Shown here piece after piece: positions 1-8,698 of a stretch of DNA of 64,000 bases. The position numbers were made by a program, and so were the translations under genes. Origin of the DNA: Streptomyces phaeoluteigriseus. Lineage in GTDB: Bacteria; Actinomycetota; Actinomycetes; Streptomycetales; Streptomycetaceae. The stretch is from NCBI RefSeq assembly GCF_001896135.2, contig NZ_MPOH02000009.1, positions 46,867 to 110,866 of the forward strand. The letters run 5' to 3'. How positions within the stretch are numbered: position 1 is the first letter of the stretch; each line of letters starts with the position of its first letter. The notes below the pieces were generated by a model. The model searched no databases. It had not been told where the DNA came from and worked only from the letters and a program-made list of their open reading frames with translations.

Positions 1-56
1 CCTCCTGAGCGGGCGAAGTGGGCGAAGGGAGCGAAGAGGGGATGGTTAATGTACGA

Positions 57-70
57 ACTGGTGAGTTAGT
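57..70 (+). promoter_or_regulatory. candidate TetR operator upstream of tetR
   Basis: The 14-mer ACTGGTGAGTTAGT lies 112 bp before the TetR start codon. It includes most of the short inverted repeat AACT-GGTG-AGTT (56-67). A 12 of 14 match (ACTGGATAGTTAGT, minus strand) lies at 1023-1036 before the transporter gene. A motif shared by the two neighbouring promoters fits autoregulation plus control of the transporter. This is inference from the repeat alone. Confidence 0.4.
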
Positions 71-181
71 CATAACACCGAGTCGGGTCATGAGGGAAGA
101 CCTCTCGCCGTACGAGGGCACGGGGGCTTCTAGAATCACGGCACGCCGAATGGAAGCGCGCCCTACGCCCGAAGGAACCCG

Positions 182-847
182 ATGACCAGCGTCGACGAAC
201 CGGCACGACCCAACGGGCGGATCCGCGACGCCGCCCGCACCCAGGCCGAGATCCTCGACGTGGCCACCCAGGAGTTCGCCCGCGCCGGGTACGACGGCGC
301 CCGCGTCGACGAGATCGCCGCCCGCACCCGCACCACCAAGCGCATGATCTATTACTACTTCGGCGGCAAGGAGCAACTGTTCACCGCCGTCCTGGAGCGG
401 GCCTACGGCGTCATCCGGGACACCGAGCAGCAGCTCGACGTGGAGCACCTGGACCCGGTCGCGGCCATCCGCCGGCTGGCGGAGCTGACCTTCGACCACC
501 ACGAACAGCACCCCGACTTCATCCGTCTCGTCAGCATCGAGAACATCCACGGGGCCGAGCACATCGCCGCTTCCGAGAAGTTGGGGAAGATCGGCTCCCC
601 CGCCCTCGACGTGATCCGCCGCATCCTGGCCTCCGGACAGGAGTCCGGCCTGTTCACAGCCGATGTCGACGCCGTCGATCTGCACGCGATGATCAGCGCG
701 TTCTGCTTCTTCCGGGTGGCCAACCGGCACACCTTCGGCGCCCTGTTCGGGCGCGACCTGGTCGACCCGGCCCAGCGCGAGCACTACCGCGCCATGCTCG
801 GCGACATGGTGATCGCCTACCTGACGGCGGACCGCGCGGCGGAGTGA
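182..847 (+). CDS. TetR family transcriptional regulator
   Basis: A 221-residue DNA-binding repressor of the TetR family. The N-terminal helix-turn-helix is seen at about residues 20-65, ending in the family signature RMIYYYFGGKEQLF. The C-terminal ligand domain carries helices typical of the AcrR/YcdC-like group, with a His-rich stretch (FDHHEQHPDFIRL). The ATG at 182 is preceded by AAGGAA. The gene is followed in the same direction, after 311 bp, by an MHS-family transporter that it probably controls, because a similar 14-bp motif occurs before both genes. The ligand cannot be told from sequence; the transporter suggests a small organic acid or osmolyte. Confidence 0.9.
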   Translation: MTSVDEPARPNGRIRDAARTQAEILDVATQEFARAGYDGARVDEIAARTRTTKRMIYYYFGGKEQLFTAVLERAYGVIRDTEQQLDVEHLDPVAAIRRLAELTFDHHEQHPDFIRLVSIENIHGAEHIAASEKLGKIGSPALDVIRRILASGQESGLFTADVDAVDLHAMISAFCFFRVANRHTFGALFGRDLVDPAQREHYRAMLGDMVIAYLTADRAAE

Positions 848-1158
848 CGCCGGCGTGACGCCGGTCCGCGGCGGGCCGACGGCGGGAACGCCCCGCGCCG
901 ACCGCGCGGGCCGCGACGGGGCACGTGCCAGGTCGTACGGCGGACCCACGGCGAGCCGACCTCGTCGTGCGGGACCTCTTGACACCGGCGAAACGCGGGC
1001 GCAACATCCCTACCCAACCGCTACTAACTATCCAGTGCGTTAATTAGCCGGGTAGCGCCCGGCAGAGCCGCCCCGTCACCCCAGGGAACCGGCCCCTTCG
1101 TCCCTCCCTCGCCCTCCCTCACTCCGCGTACGTTGGAGTTTCCCCGAAGGAGCACGCC
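848..1158 (+). promoter_or_regulatory. tetR-transporter intergenic region with promoter and operator
   Basis: No gene is seen in these 311 bp. A sigma70-type promoter candidate has TTGACA at 979-984, a 17-bp spacer and CAACAT at 1002-1007; the -10 match is weak. Just downstream, at 1023-1036, is the minus-strand copy of the 14-bp motif also found before tetR, within the imperfect palindrome CTAACTA...TTAATTAG. A site overlapping the expected transcription start would suit a repressor. Confidence 0.45.
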
Positions 1159-2514
1159 GTGTCCGTCCCCGCAGCGCCCCATGACGCCGCCCCGCCCGGC
1201 CAGCCGAAGAAGGCCGCGACCGCCGCCTGGATCGGCAGCGCCCTGGAGTACTACGACTTCTTCATCTACGGCAGCGCGGCGGCGCTGATCTTCCCGAAGG
1301 TCTTCTTCGACGAGTCCGACCCGGCCACCGCGACCCTGCTGTCACTGGCCACCTTCGGTGTCGCGTACGCGGCCCGTCCCGTCGGCGCGCTGTTCCTCGG
1401 TCACTTCGGGGACCGGGTGGGCCGTAAGAAGATCATGGTGTTCACGCTGATGCTCATGGGCGTGTCGACCTTCCTCATCGGCTGTCTGCCCACCCGCGAC
1501 CAGGTCGGCACCCTCGCCCCCGTGCTCCTGGTGCTGTGCCGGGTGCTCCAGGGCATCTCCGCGGCCGGTGAGCAGGCCAGCGCCAACTCCATGACGCTGG
1601 AGCACGCACCGCCGCACCGGCGCGGCTTCTTCACCAGCTTCACCCTCAGCGGCACGCAGGGCGGTCAGCTCCTGGCCACCCTGGTCTTCCTCCCCATCGC
1701 CGCCCTGCCCGAGGAGCACCTGCTGTCCTGGGGCTGGCGGGTGCCGTTCTGGCTCAGCGTCGGGGTCGCCGTCGTCGGCTTCGTCATCCGCCGCAAGCTC
1801 GACGAGACGCCGGCCTTCGCCCAGCAGGCGAACAGCGAGGGCGTCGTCAAGCTGCCGCTGGTGGTGCTGCTGCGCGAGCACTGGGCGGACGTGCTGCGGG
1901 TCGTCGCGGGCGCGCTCGTCGCCTCCGTCTCCACGATCTTCACGGTGTGGGCGCTGGCCTACGCCACCAGCGACTCGGTGGGGATGAGCCGCTCCTCGAT
2001 GCTGTGGGTGGGCGCGCTGGCCAACCTGGTCGCGCTGGCGGCGATCCCCCTGTGGGCCACGTTGTCCGACCGCATGGGCCGCCGTCCGGTGTTCCTGGTC
2101 GGCGCGGCCGGCAGCGCCGTGGCGATGTTCCTCTACCTGTGGGCGATCTCCACCGGGTCCTACCCGCTGACCATGGTCCTCGGCATCGTCGCCTTCGGCA
2201 TCGTCTACAGCGCGGCCAACGGGGTGTGGCCCGCCTTCTACGGCGAGATGTTCTCCACCCGCGTGCGGTTGTCCGGTATGGCGATCGGCACCCAGATCGG
2301 CTTCGCCGTAGCCGGTTTCGCGGTGACCTTCGCCGCGCAGATCACGGGCCCCGACGGCGACGACTGGTCGGCGGTGGCCCTGTTCACGGCGGCGCTGTGC
2401 GTGCCCCCGGTGATCGCGGCCCTGTCGGCGAAGGAGACGGCGAAGCTCCCGACGGAGCAATTGGGCGAGCGCCCGCGCCGGCCGGCAGCCGAGCGGGAGA
2501 CGGTCACGGCCTGA
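1159..2514 (+). CDS. MHS-family MFS transporter (metabolite:H+ symporter)
   Basis: A 451-residue, 12-helix major facilitator. The opening AAWIGSALEYYDFFIYG is the hallmark of the MHS (metabolite:H+ symporter) group that includes ShiA, ProP and KgtP. The loop 2-3 signature GHFGDRVGRKKIM and the loop 8-9 copy SDRMGRRPVFL are both present. It should sit in the plasma membrane and import an organic acid, shikimate-like compound or osmolyte with protons; the substrate cannot be read from sequence. The GTG start at 1159 has the ribosome site GAAGGAG. It probably forms a regulatory unit with the upstream TetR gene. Confidence 0.9.
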   Translation: MSVPAAPHDAAPPGQPKKAATAAWIGSALEYYDFFIYGSAAALIFPKVFFDESDPATATLLSLATFGVAYAARPVGALFLGHFGDRVGRKKIMVFTLMLMGVSTFLIGCLPTRDQVGTLAPVLLVLCRVLQGISAAGEQASANSMTLEHAPPHRRGFFTSFTLSGTQGGQLLATLVFLPIAALPEEHLLSWGWRVPFWLSVGVAVVGFVIRRKLDETPAFAQQANSEGVVKLPLVVLLREHWADVLRVVAGALVASVSTIFTVWALAYATSDSVGMSRSSMLWVGALANLVALAAIPLWATLSDRMGRRPVFLVGAAGSAVAMFLYLWAISTGSYPLTMVLGIVAFGIVYSAANGVWPAFYGEMFSTRVRLSGMAIGTQIGFAVAGFAVTFAAQITGPDGDDWSAVALFTAALCVPPVIAALSAKETAKLPTEQLGERPRRPAAERETVTA

Positions 2515-2652
2515 CCGCTCCTGCGCTCCCCCTCGCCTCGCCCTCCTCCGCCCAGCCCCTGGACGCCGGTCACGGCTCCGGGGGCTCGGGCGGGCCGGGC
2601 GGGCCACTGGGGGGAACCGTTCGCGGGATCCGCGGCGTTGCGGACCGGTTGC

Positions 2653-2672
2653 CGGGTGCCTCGGGGCACCGG
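2653..2672. terminator. candidate bidirectional hairpin terminator
   Basis: CCGGGTGCC-TCGG-GGCACCGG forms an 8-9 bp GC-rich hairpin with one bulge, in the gap between the convergent transporter and oxidoreductase genes. There is no U tract, which is common for Streptomyces terminators. Confidence 0.35.
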
Positions 2673-2737
2673 TTGCTCCCTTCGCGCGGGTCGGGGCGTG
2701 CACCCGGGCGCCGCCCGTCGGCTCGCGCAGCAGGCGC

Positions 2738-3184
2738 TCAGCCGTCGCCGGTCGCCTTGGGGATCCCGTACGCGCGCTCCACCCGGAGGCGGACCACCAG
2801 CCGGCGGTCGCGGACCATGGCGGCGCGGTAGTCCTCCCAGTCGGGGTGTTCGCCGAGGACGTCGCGGTAGAGGCGGACGAGTTCCTCGACCGTTTCGTCG
2901 TAGGGGTGGGCGGCGACGGGTGAGAGGTCGGCGGCGCCCTCGACGACGGTGTAGGCGCGGCGGTCGGGGGTGGACACGTGGTACGAGGCCCGTGGGTCGC
3001 GGCGCAGGTTGCGGGTCTTCGCCCGGTCGTCGGTGACGGAGATCCGGATGACGCCCTCGTCCGGGTAGTGGTGGTGGCTGACGTTCGACAACTGCGGTCG
3101 GCCGTCCCGTCTGAGAGTGACCAGTACCCCGTCGCGGCCGTCGGAGAGCAGTGCGAGCAGGGCGGGTTGCGTGTCCTGGGTCAT
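2738..3184 (-). CDS. PPOX-class (F420/FMN-type) oxidoreductase
   Basis: A 148-residue split-barrel flavin/deazaflavin protein of the pyridoxamine 5'-phosphate oxidase superfamily. Features include LLSDGRDGVLVTLRRDGRPQ, the strand SNVSHHHYPDEGVIRISVTD, and KTRNLRRDPRASYHV, typical of the actinobacterial F420-dependent PPOX group. The longer frame reaching back to 3289 is rejected: the ATG at 3184 has GAGGAG directly upstream and begins MTQDTQPALLALLSD, the usual N-terminus. It stands alone, convergent with the transporter. Substrate unknown. Confidence 0.85.
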   Translation of the reverse strand: MTQDTQPALLALLSDGRDGVLVTLRRDGRPQLSNVSHHHYPDEGVIRISVTDDRAKTRNLRRDPRASYHVSTPDRRAYTVVEGAADLSPVAAHPYDETVEELVRLYRDVLGEHPDWEDYRAAMVRDRRLVVRLRVERAYGIPKATGDG

Positions 3185-3764
3185 CTCCTCACAACGGTGC
3201 GGGACCCGTCCGCATTCCCCGGCAGCCAACGGCGGTAGACCCTGTCCACGGCCCGCCGGTGGACAGGCTCCGGCTGGGGAGTCCTCCAACCCGCCACGGA
3301 CACCGGCGGCTTCACACCGTTGTCACGGACGGCACCCGACGCGCTTCTGGGGCCGGAGGCGCCGGCCGGGGCACCGTCCGCCGACCCTGGCGGGCAGTGT
3401 CGCCGGCGCCATGGTCGCCGCCCTGGACGGCACCGTCCTCACGAGTGCCCGGCCGACACTGCAACGCGATCCGGACGGGAGGGGCCACGGGCGGCCGCGC
3501 CCGGACTTCCCGGCGCCATCCCCACCGCAGTTCCCGCCGCCGCCCCCGCCGCCATTCATTCCCGGCGCCGTTCCCGCCGCAGCTCCCCCCGTTGCTCCCG
3601 ACCCCCTCGGGCGGCCGTTCCCGCCGGTAGGAGCGACGCACAGCACATCGTTGGCGCTGTCGAAAGGGGGGCTTTCGAACCGTGTCTGCGCGACGATGAG
3701 GTCTGAGGTGGTTCCGGCGGGGTATGCCGGACCGCACCTTGATCGAACGCACCGGAGGATAGCG
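3185..3764 (+). other. long intergenic region with MFS N-terminal remnant
   Basis: No intact gene in 580 bp. Plus-strand codons at about 3387-3475 read SVAGAMVAALDGTVLTSARPT, very close to the first membrane segment of EmrB/QacA-type drug exporters (the ALDGTVL signature), then collapse into Pro-rich low complexity. I read this as the stump of a deleted exporter gene. The remainder holds the promoter of the downstream beta-lactamase-family gene; no clear -35/-10 pair was found. Confidence 0.4.
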
Positions 3765-4993
3765 ATGGCACAGCTGCGGCAAGAGGTCGACCCCGCCGAG
3801 GTCGGGCTGGACGGGAAGGCCCTGGACCGCCTCGACCAGCATGTCGCCCACTACGTCGACGAGGGCAGGCTGCCCGGTTTCCTCGTGGCCGTCGCCCGCG
3901 GCGGCCGGATCGCGCACCTCACCACGCACGGCCACCGCGACGTCGCCGCCGGCCTCCCCGTCGAGCCGGACACCCTGTGGCGGATCTACTCGATGACCAA
4001 GCCGGTCACCTCGGTCGCCGCGCTGATGCTGACGGAGGAGGGCCGGCTCTCCCTCGACGATCCGGTGGCCGCCCACCTTCCGGCCTTCGCCGACCCGCGG
4101 GTGTACGTCGGCGGCTCCGGCCAGGACATCGAGACCCGGCCGGCCGGGCGGCCGCTGCTGGTGCGCGACCTGATGACCCACACCGCGGGCCTGACCTTCG
4201 CCTTCTACCACTGCCACCCCGTCGACGCCTTGTACCGGGAGGCCGGGCTGGAGTCGGCGGTGCTGCCCGGTTCCGACCTGGCGACGACCGTCGAGGCGTA
4301 CGCGCGTCTGCCGCTCCAGTTCGAGCCGGGCACGCAGTGGAACTACTCGGTGGCCACCAACGTCCTGGGCCGGATCATCGAGGTCGTCTCCGGCCGGCCC
4401 CTCGACGCGTTCCTCGCGGAACGCGTCTTCCGCCCGCTCGGGATGAGCGACGCCGGTTTCCAGGTCACGGGCGACCAGGCGGGCCGGCTGGCCGAGCTGT
4501 ACGGCGGCACCGACGACGACGGGATCGAGCCGATCCCCGGGCTGCCGCTGTTCGGGCGGCCCCGGTTCCTGTCGGGCAGCGGCGGTATGGTGGCGACCGC
4601 ATACGACATACACCGCTTCATGGAGTTGTTGCGCCGCCGTGGCGAACTCGACGGGACACGGCTGCTGAAGCCCGAGACGGTGGATCTGATGACCCGCAAC
4701 CATCTCCCGGGCGGCGCCGACCTGCGCGCGGTCGGCAGTCGGCCGCCCACGACGAACCCGGCAACGACGGGGTCGGCTTCGGCCTCGGCGTCTCCGTGGT
4801 GATCGACCCGGCCCGCGCCCAGGCCCCCTCCGGGCTCGGCACCTACGGCTGGAGCGGGGTGGCCACGACGACGTTCTGGGTCGACCCGAGTCGCGATCTC
4901 ACCGTCCAGTTCCTCACCCAGCTACGGCCGAAGAGGTCGCTGAAGCTCTACCCCGACCTCAAGCGGCTGGTCCACGAAGCGGTCACGGACTGA
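3765..4993 (+). CDS. serine hydrolase, beta-lactamase (class C/EstB-like) family, with a frameshift
   Basis: About 409 residues in two frames. The start ATG at 3765 has GGAGG at 3754-3758. The catalytic SMTK tetrad (Ser76, Lys79 as Ser-x-x-Lys) lies in WRIYSMTKPVTS, followed by the YSV motif in WNYSVATNVLG. This is the class C beta-lactamase/esterase EstB/PBP4* family, usually esterases or D-amino-acid peptidases rather than true antibiotic resistance enzymes. The frame breaks near 4733-4745; the C-terminal part GVGFGLGVSVVIDPARAQ to the TGA at 4993 is read one frame back, as if one base were missing. No signal peptide, so probably cytosolic. Its end overlaps the convergent saccharopine dehydrogenase gene by 11 bp. 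Confidence 0.8.
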
Positions 4994-6152
4994 CCGGCGG
5001 GCCGTCGACGCGCAGGGTGAACGGAACGCCCTCCCGGGCGAGTTCGCCGAGCCACTCCCGCGACCGCTCCTCCGTCTCGGCGGCGCGGTTGAGTCCCGCC
5101 GGCAGGGAGCCGTCCAGAAGGTGCCGCACGCCGAGCGCGAGGGGCCGGGAGACACAACGCGCCATCGCGCTCTCCTCCGCGTCGCCCACCATGTCCAGCA
5201 GGCAACTCCCTGACCATGAGGTGCCGTTGCGGGCCCGAACCGCCAGGGACACGGCGAGGACGACCCGGTCGCGGTCGGTGTCCGTCATCGGGTGGGCCGC
5301 CGCCAACTCGCGGGCCAGGGAGGCGATCCGGGTGTCGTCGCCCGCCTTCAGCTCCTCGAACACCGGCTCCCAGGCTCGACGCCAGCCGCCCAGCCGCAGG
5401 GTGCCGCGCACGAAGGTCCGCGCCTGCCAGGCGGCGGGGAGCCCGTACTGCTCGACGAAGGGCACGCTGTCGCGGTTGGGGTAGACCTCGAAGACCTCCC
5501 CGTCGACGAGGTGCGCGCGGGTCGCCTCCCACGGCCGCCCGGCGGTCGTCTCGGTGCCGCCCTCCACGTAACGGGCGGGCGAGCGGAGGGCGTTGAGGAC
5601 TCCTAGGGGCGCCCAGCTGAAGCGGTAGCGGAAGTCGTCGGCGACCGCCGGGATGCCGCCGCAGTACGAGGTGAAGTGGTACGACGCCGGTGTGCCGTCC
5701 CCGACCGCGGCGCGTGCGCGGGCCACCAGGGCGTGCGCGAAGAGGTGGTCGATGCCGGGGTCGAGCCCCGCCTCGGTGAGGACGACGACGCCGGCGTCGA
5801 CGGCCGCGGGGACCTGCTCCAGCACCGCGTCCGAGACATAGCTGGAGCAGGCGAAGTGCGCCCGCTCCGCCACGCAGGCCGCGAGCAGCGGGGCGTGTTC
5901 GCCGGCGGGCAGCATCGACACCACGACGTCACCGGGGGCCAGTTCGGAGGTGAGCGCGCGCAGGGTGAAGGCGCGCGGTTCGGCGCGTCCGGTCAGGCCC
6001 AGCCGGCCGAGGGCGTCGGCGGCGCGTTCCTCGGTGCGGTGCCACAGCCGGACCCGGTCGGCGTGCTCGCAGAGGGCGGCCAGTCCGCTGCCCGTGGACA
6101 GGCCGGCGCCGACCCAGTGGACGGTGCCGCTCGCGGGGAGGCGGTCAGTCAC
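4983..6152 (-). CDS. saccharopine dehydrogenase-like protein (LYS9 type)
   Basis: A 389-residue protein with an N-terminal Rossmann fold (VHWVGAGLSTGSGLAALCE) and the saccharopine dehydrogenase C-terminal domain (TEAGLDPGIDHLFAH, SYCGGIPAVADDFRYRFSW). These match the glutamate-forming, LYS9-type enzyme, which splits saccharopine to alpha-aminoadipate semialdehyde and glutamate with NAD(P). It is the last gene of a three-gene operon; its ATG lies 8 bp inside the end of the LYS1-type gene, so translation is probably coupled. With the upstream genes it suggests a lysine-saccharopine-aminoadipate semialdehyde route. Direction (catabolic or product-forming) is inferred only. Confidence 0.85.
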   Translation of the reverse strand: MTDRLPASGTVHWVGAGLSTGSGLAALCEHADRVRLWHRTEERAADALGRLGLTGRAEPRAFTLRALTSELAPGDVVVSMLPAGEHAPLLAACVAERAHFACSSYVSDAVLEQVPAAVDAGVVVLTEAGLDPGIDHLFAHALVARARAAVGDGTPASYHFTSYCGGIPAVADDFRYRFSWAPLGVLNALRSPARYVEGGTETTAGRPWEATRAHLVDGEVFEVYPNRDSVPFVEQYGLPAAWQARTFVRGTLRLGGWRRAWEPVFEELKAGDDTRIASLARELAAAHPMTDTDRDRVVLAVSLAVRARNGTSWSGSCLLDMVGDAEESAMARCVSRPLALGVRHLLDGSLPAGLNRAAETEERSREWLGELAREGVPFTLRVDGPPVSP

Positions 6153-7205
6153 GGTGCCCGCTTTCCCCGTCGGGGCCGAGTCCGGCGCGGGCCCGCCGGA
6201 AGCGGGCCATGCATCGCGACCAGGCCGGGTTCACGTCGTACTCCAGCAGGAGGGGCAGCAGGGCGCGGGAGAAGTCGGCGCTGGACTCGCGCGGCAGCAG
6301 GGAGGGCAGGTTGTCGATGGCGATCAGGTCGAGCGGGGGTTCCTTGCGCAGCCGCCGGGCGGGCTCGGTCCACTCGGTCGTCCGGTCGTAGACCGGAAGG
6401 ACGTTGAGGGGGGAGCCGACGTCACAGGTGACGTCGCAGAGGGTGCGCAGCCGGCGGGCGGGGTCGTCGAGGTCCCGCTCGCGCAGGAACGGCGGGATCG
6501 GGCTGGTGGCGAGGACGGCGTTGACCATGACGTCGTGGCCGAGCAGGGCCGCACGGTCGAGGTCGCGGGTCTCCGCCAGGTCCCAGCAGGTCGGGTGGAC
6601 GCCTGCCGTGCCGAACGCGGCCCGTGCGCCGCGCCCGCTGCGGCCCAGGGCGCGACGACGAGTGCGGTGAGGTCCTCGTCGCCGGGGAGCGGGCGCAGGG
6701 TTTCGTCCAGGGTGTCCTTGTCGGTGGGGCGCAGGGGTGCCGTGAGCCGGCCCCGGTGCTGGAGCACCGCGAGGGCCGCGCCCAGATAGCCGGCCCAGTA
6801 CCCGAACGCGGCGAGTCGGCGGCCCTCGTCGTCGACCAGGTACTCCAGGTCGAGGAGCGCCCCGCCCCCGGCGGCGAACCTGCGCAACAGGTGGGCGGCG
6901 CCCGGCTGTTCCTTGTAGGCGTGCCCGAAGTAGACGTGGTGGTGCGTCAGTTCGACGGGCTCGTCGGGGAGTTCCTTCAGGCCGAGGACGACCGTGCCGG
7001 GCGGCGCCGACGTCCAGGAGCCCGCGGGCACGACACGGGCGCCGACCGCCTCGTACGCCGCGACCGGGAAGATGCGCTGCGGGGACTCCTCGACCGTCAG
7101 TCGCACACCGCTGTCCACGAGGCGGCGGGCGTCGTCGGGGACGAGCGGGGTGCGGCGTTCGGTGGAGCGGACCTCGTGGCGCAGCCACAGGTGGCGTTCC
7201 GTCAT
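6145..7205 (-). CDS. saccharopine dehydrogenase-like protein (LYS1 type), with a frameshift
   Basis: About 354 residues over two frames. It begins MTERHLWLRHEVRSTERRTP at 7205, with ATGA overlap to the upstream oxidase stop. The N-terminal half has the alanine dehydrogenase/saccharopine dehydrogenase domain (HHVYFGHAYKEQ); the second half carries the NAD fold and NPAWSRCMARFRRA. The frame breaks at about 6652: inserting one base in GTCGTCGCGCCC gives ALVVGALGRSGRGARAAFG, an ideal dinucleotide-binding loop. The family joins lysine and 2-oxoglutarate to saccharopine, or the reverse. The restored motif argues the gene is functional and the break a sequence error. Confidence 0.8.
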
Positions 7206-8350
7206 ACGCGGTTGACCTCCGGACGCGGGGCGTCGGCGGCGAACCGGCCGGCGCCGAGGGGGCTGACGTCCACGAAGGGTACGCGGCCGAGGCAGAGGTC
7301 GCGGACGACCTCGCCGACGGCCGGTCCCTGGAGGAAGCCGTGCCCCGAGAAACCGGTCGCATACAGAAAGCGGGATACCGAAGGCGCCTCGCCGATCAGG
7401 GCGTTGTGGTCCGGGGTGACCTCGTACAGTCCCGCCCAGCCGCCCGCGCGGCGCAGGTCGAGGAGGGCGGGGGCGCGGCGTTCCATCGCGGCGACCAGGC
7501 GCGGGATCCATCGCTCGTGGGTGTCGGTGGCGAAGCCGGGCCGCTCGTCGGGGTCCGACATGCCGACCAGCAGGCCGGGACCCTCGGCGTGGAAGTAGAG
7601 GCTGCTGGTGAAGTCGATCGTCATCGGCAGGCCGGGCGGCAGACCGCCGGGGAACGGTTCGGTCACCGCTATCTGGCGGCGCAGCGGCCGTACCGGCAGA
7701 TCCACGCCCACCAGGCCGGCGACGGACCGCGACCAGGCACCGGCCGCGCAGACCACGGTGTCGGTGGTGATGCGGCCGAGGGTGGTCGTCACGGCGGTGA
7801 TCCTGCTGCCCCGCGTTTCGATACCGGTCACCTCGGTGTGGCGCAGGATGCGCGCGCCGCAGCGGCGGGCGGCGGCCGCGTATCCGTGGACGACGGCCTC
7901 GGGCGTGCAGTGACCGTCGTCGGGCGAGTACGCGGCGGCCCGTAATCCCTCGGTGGTGATCAGCGGGGAGAGCCGACGGGCCTCGGCCGGGTCGATCATG
8001 CGGCTGGGCACGCCCAGCGCGTTCTGGAGCCGGACCCCCGCCTCGAAGGAGGCGACCTCCTCGGGCGTCGACAGCAGGAAGAGGTAGCCGACGCGGTGCA
8101 GTCCGATGTCGTAACCGATTTCCTCCCCGAACCGGGCGAACGCCTCCAGGCTGCGCGCGCCGAGCTGGATGTTCAGCTCGTCGGAGAACTGGGCGCGTAC
8201 GCCGCCCGCGGCCTTCGAGGTCGAGCCCGCGCCGAGTTCGTCCCGCTCGACCAGCAGGACGTCCCGGACGCCGGCGGCGGCCAGATGGTAGGCGATGCTC
8301 GTCCCCATCACTCCGCCGCCGATCACGACGACCGAGGCTTGCGTGTTCAC
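7202..8350 (-). CDS. FAD-dependent amine/amino-acid oxidase (DAO family)
   Basis: A 382-residue flavoprotein with the N-terminal FAD motif VVVIGGGVMGTSIAYHLA and the DAO-family C-terminus YATGFSGHGFLQGPAVGEV, as in sarcosine oxidase beta and pipecolate oxidase. The ATG at 8350 is followed by a standard DAO core with no signal peptide. It is first in an operon with two saccharopine dehydrogenase-type genes (ATGA overlap with the next). Given these partners, oxidation of pipecolate or another lysine-derived secondary amine is a reasonable guess; sarcosine or glycine cannot be excluded. Confidence 0.85.
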   Translation of the reverse strand: MNTQASVVVIGGGVMGTSIAYHLAAAGVRDVLLVERDELGAGSTSKAAGGVRAQFSDELNIQLGARSLEAFARFGEEIGYDIGLHRVGYLFLLSTPEEVASFEAGVRLQNALGVPSRMIDPAEARRLSPLITTEGLRAAAYSPDDGHCTPEAVVHGYAAAARRCGARILRHTEVTGIETRGSRITAVTTTLGRITTDTVVCAAGAWSRSVAGLVGVDLPVRPLRRQIAVTEPFPGGLPPGLPMTIDFTSSLYFHAEGPGLLVGMSDPDERPGFATDTHERWIPRLVAAMERRAPALLDLRRAGGWAGLYEVTPDHNALIGEAPSVSRFLYATGFSGHGFLQGPAVGEVVRDLCLGRVPFVDVSPLGAGRFAADAPRPEVNRV

Positions 8351-8484
8351 GCGGGCGGCTCCTTCCGGGCGGGCTGCCCGCGTCCCGCCGTCAGGCCGGG
8401 GCCACCGGGGCTGTCCGCTGTCGTGTGCCGTGGCTGTCGCGTGGCGTGACGGTGACCGTCGTGATCCTTACCCCGCACAGCGGC

Positions 8485-8680
8485 CCGCAGTACGCGACTT
8501 CAGGACAGTGCGCGCCTTCCGGGCGGTGCTCGACCTCCGGGCAGCCCGCGGCTACCGGGCGGTGCTCGACCTCCGGGCAGCCCGCGGCTACCGGGCGGTG
8601 CTCGACCTCCGGGCAGCCCGCGACGTACGGGCGGTACGCCCCTTCCGGGCAGCCCGCGGCTTCCGGGCGGTGCGCCGTCG
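8485..8680. repeat. 36-bp tandem repeat, about five copies
   Basis: The unit begins GGGCGGTGCTCGACCTCCGG and ends GCAGCCCGCGGCTACC. Copies at 8521-8556 and 8557-8592 are identical, 8593-8628 and 8629-8664 diverge, and partial copies lie on both sides. The unit length is a multiple of three and frames on both strands stay open, giving 12-residue repeats (TSGQPAATGRCS on the plus strand). No start site, homologous product or structure was recognised, so I treat it as a minisatellite between ribA and the oxidase operon. Confidence 0.85.
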
Positions 8681-8698
8681 AAGGACCGGTGCCCGGCG

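Noticed and set aside
1342..2703. 453-codon open frame on the minus strand of the MHS transporter gene
   Set aside because: Arg/Gly/Ala/Pro-rich shadow frame caused by high GC; the transporter on the plus strand has motifs, start and ribosome site.
3185..3289. N-terminal extension of the PPOX-type protein to 3289
   Set aside because: No ribosome site and no family similarity before ATG 3184.
3765..4993. Calling the serine hydrolase an antibiotic-resistance beta-lactamase
   Set aside because: The SxxK/YxV pattern is shared with esterases and peptidases; no signal peptide or class C-specific features were seen.
8485..8680. 36-bp repeat considered as CRISPR
   Set aside because: Repeats are directly adjacent without unique spacers and no cas genes are nearby.
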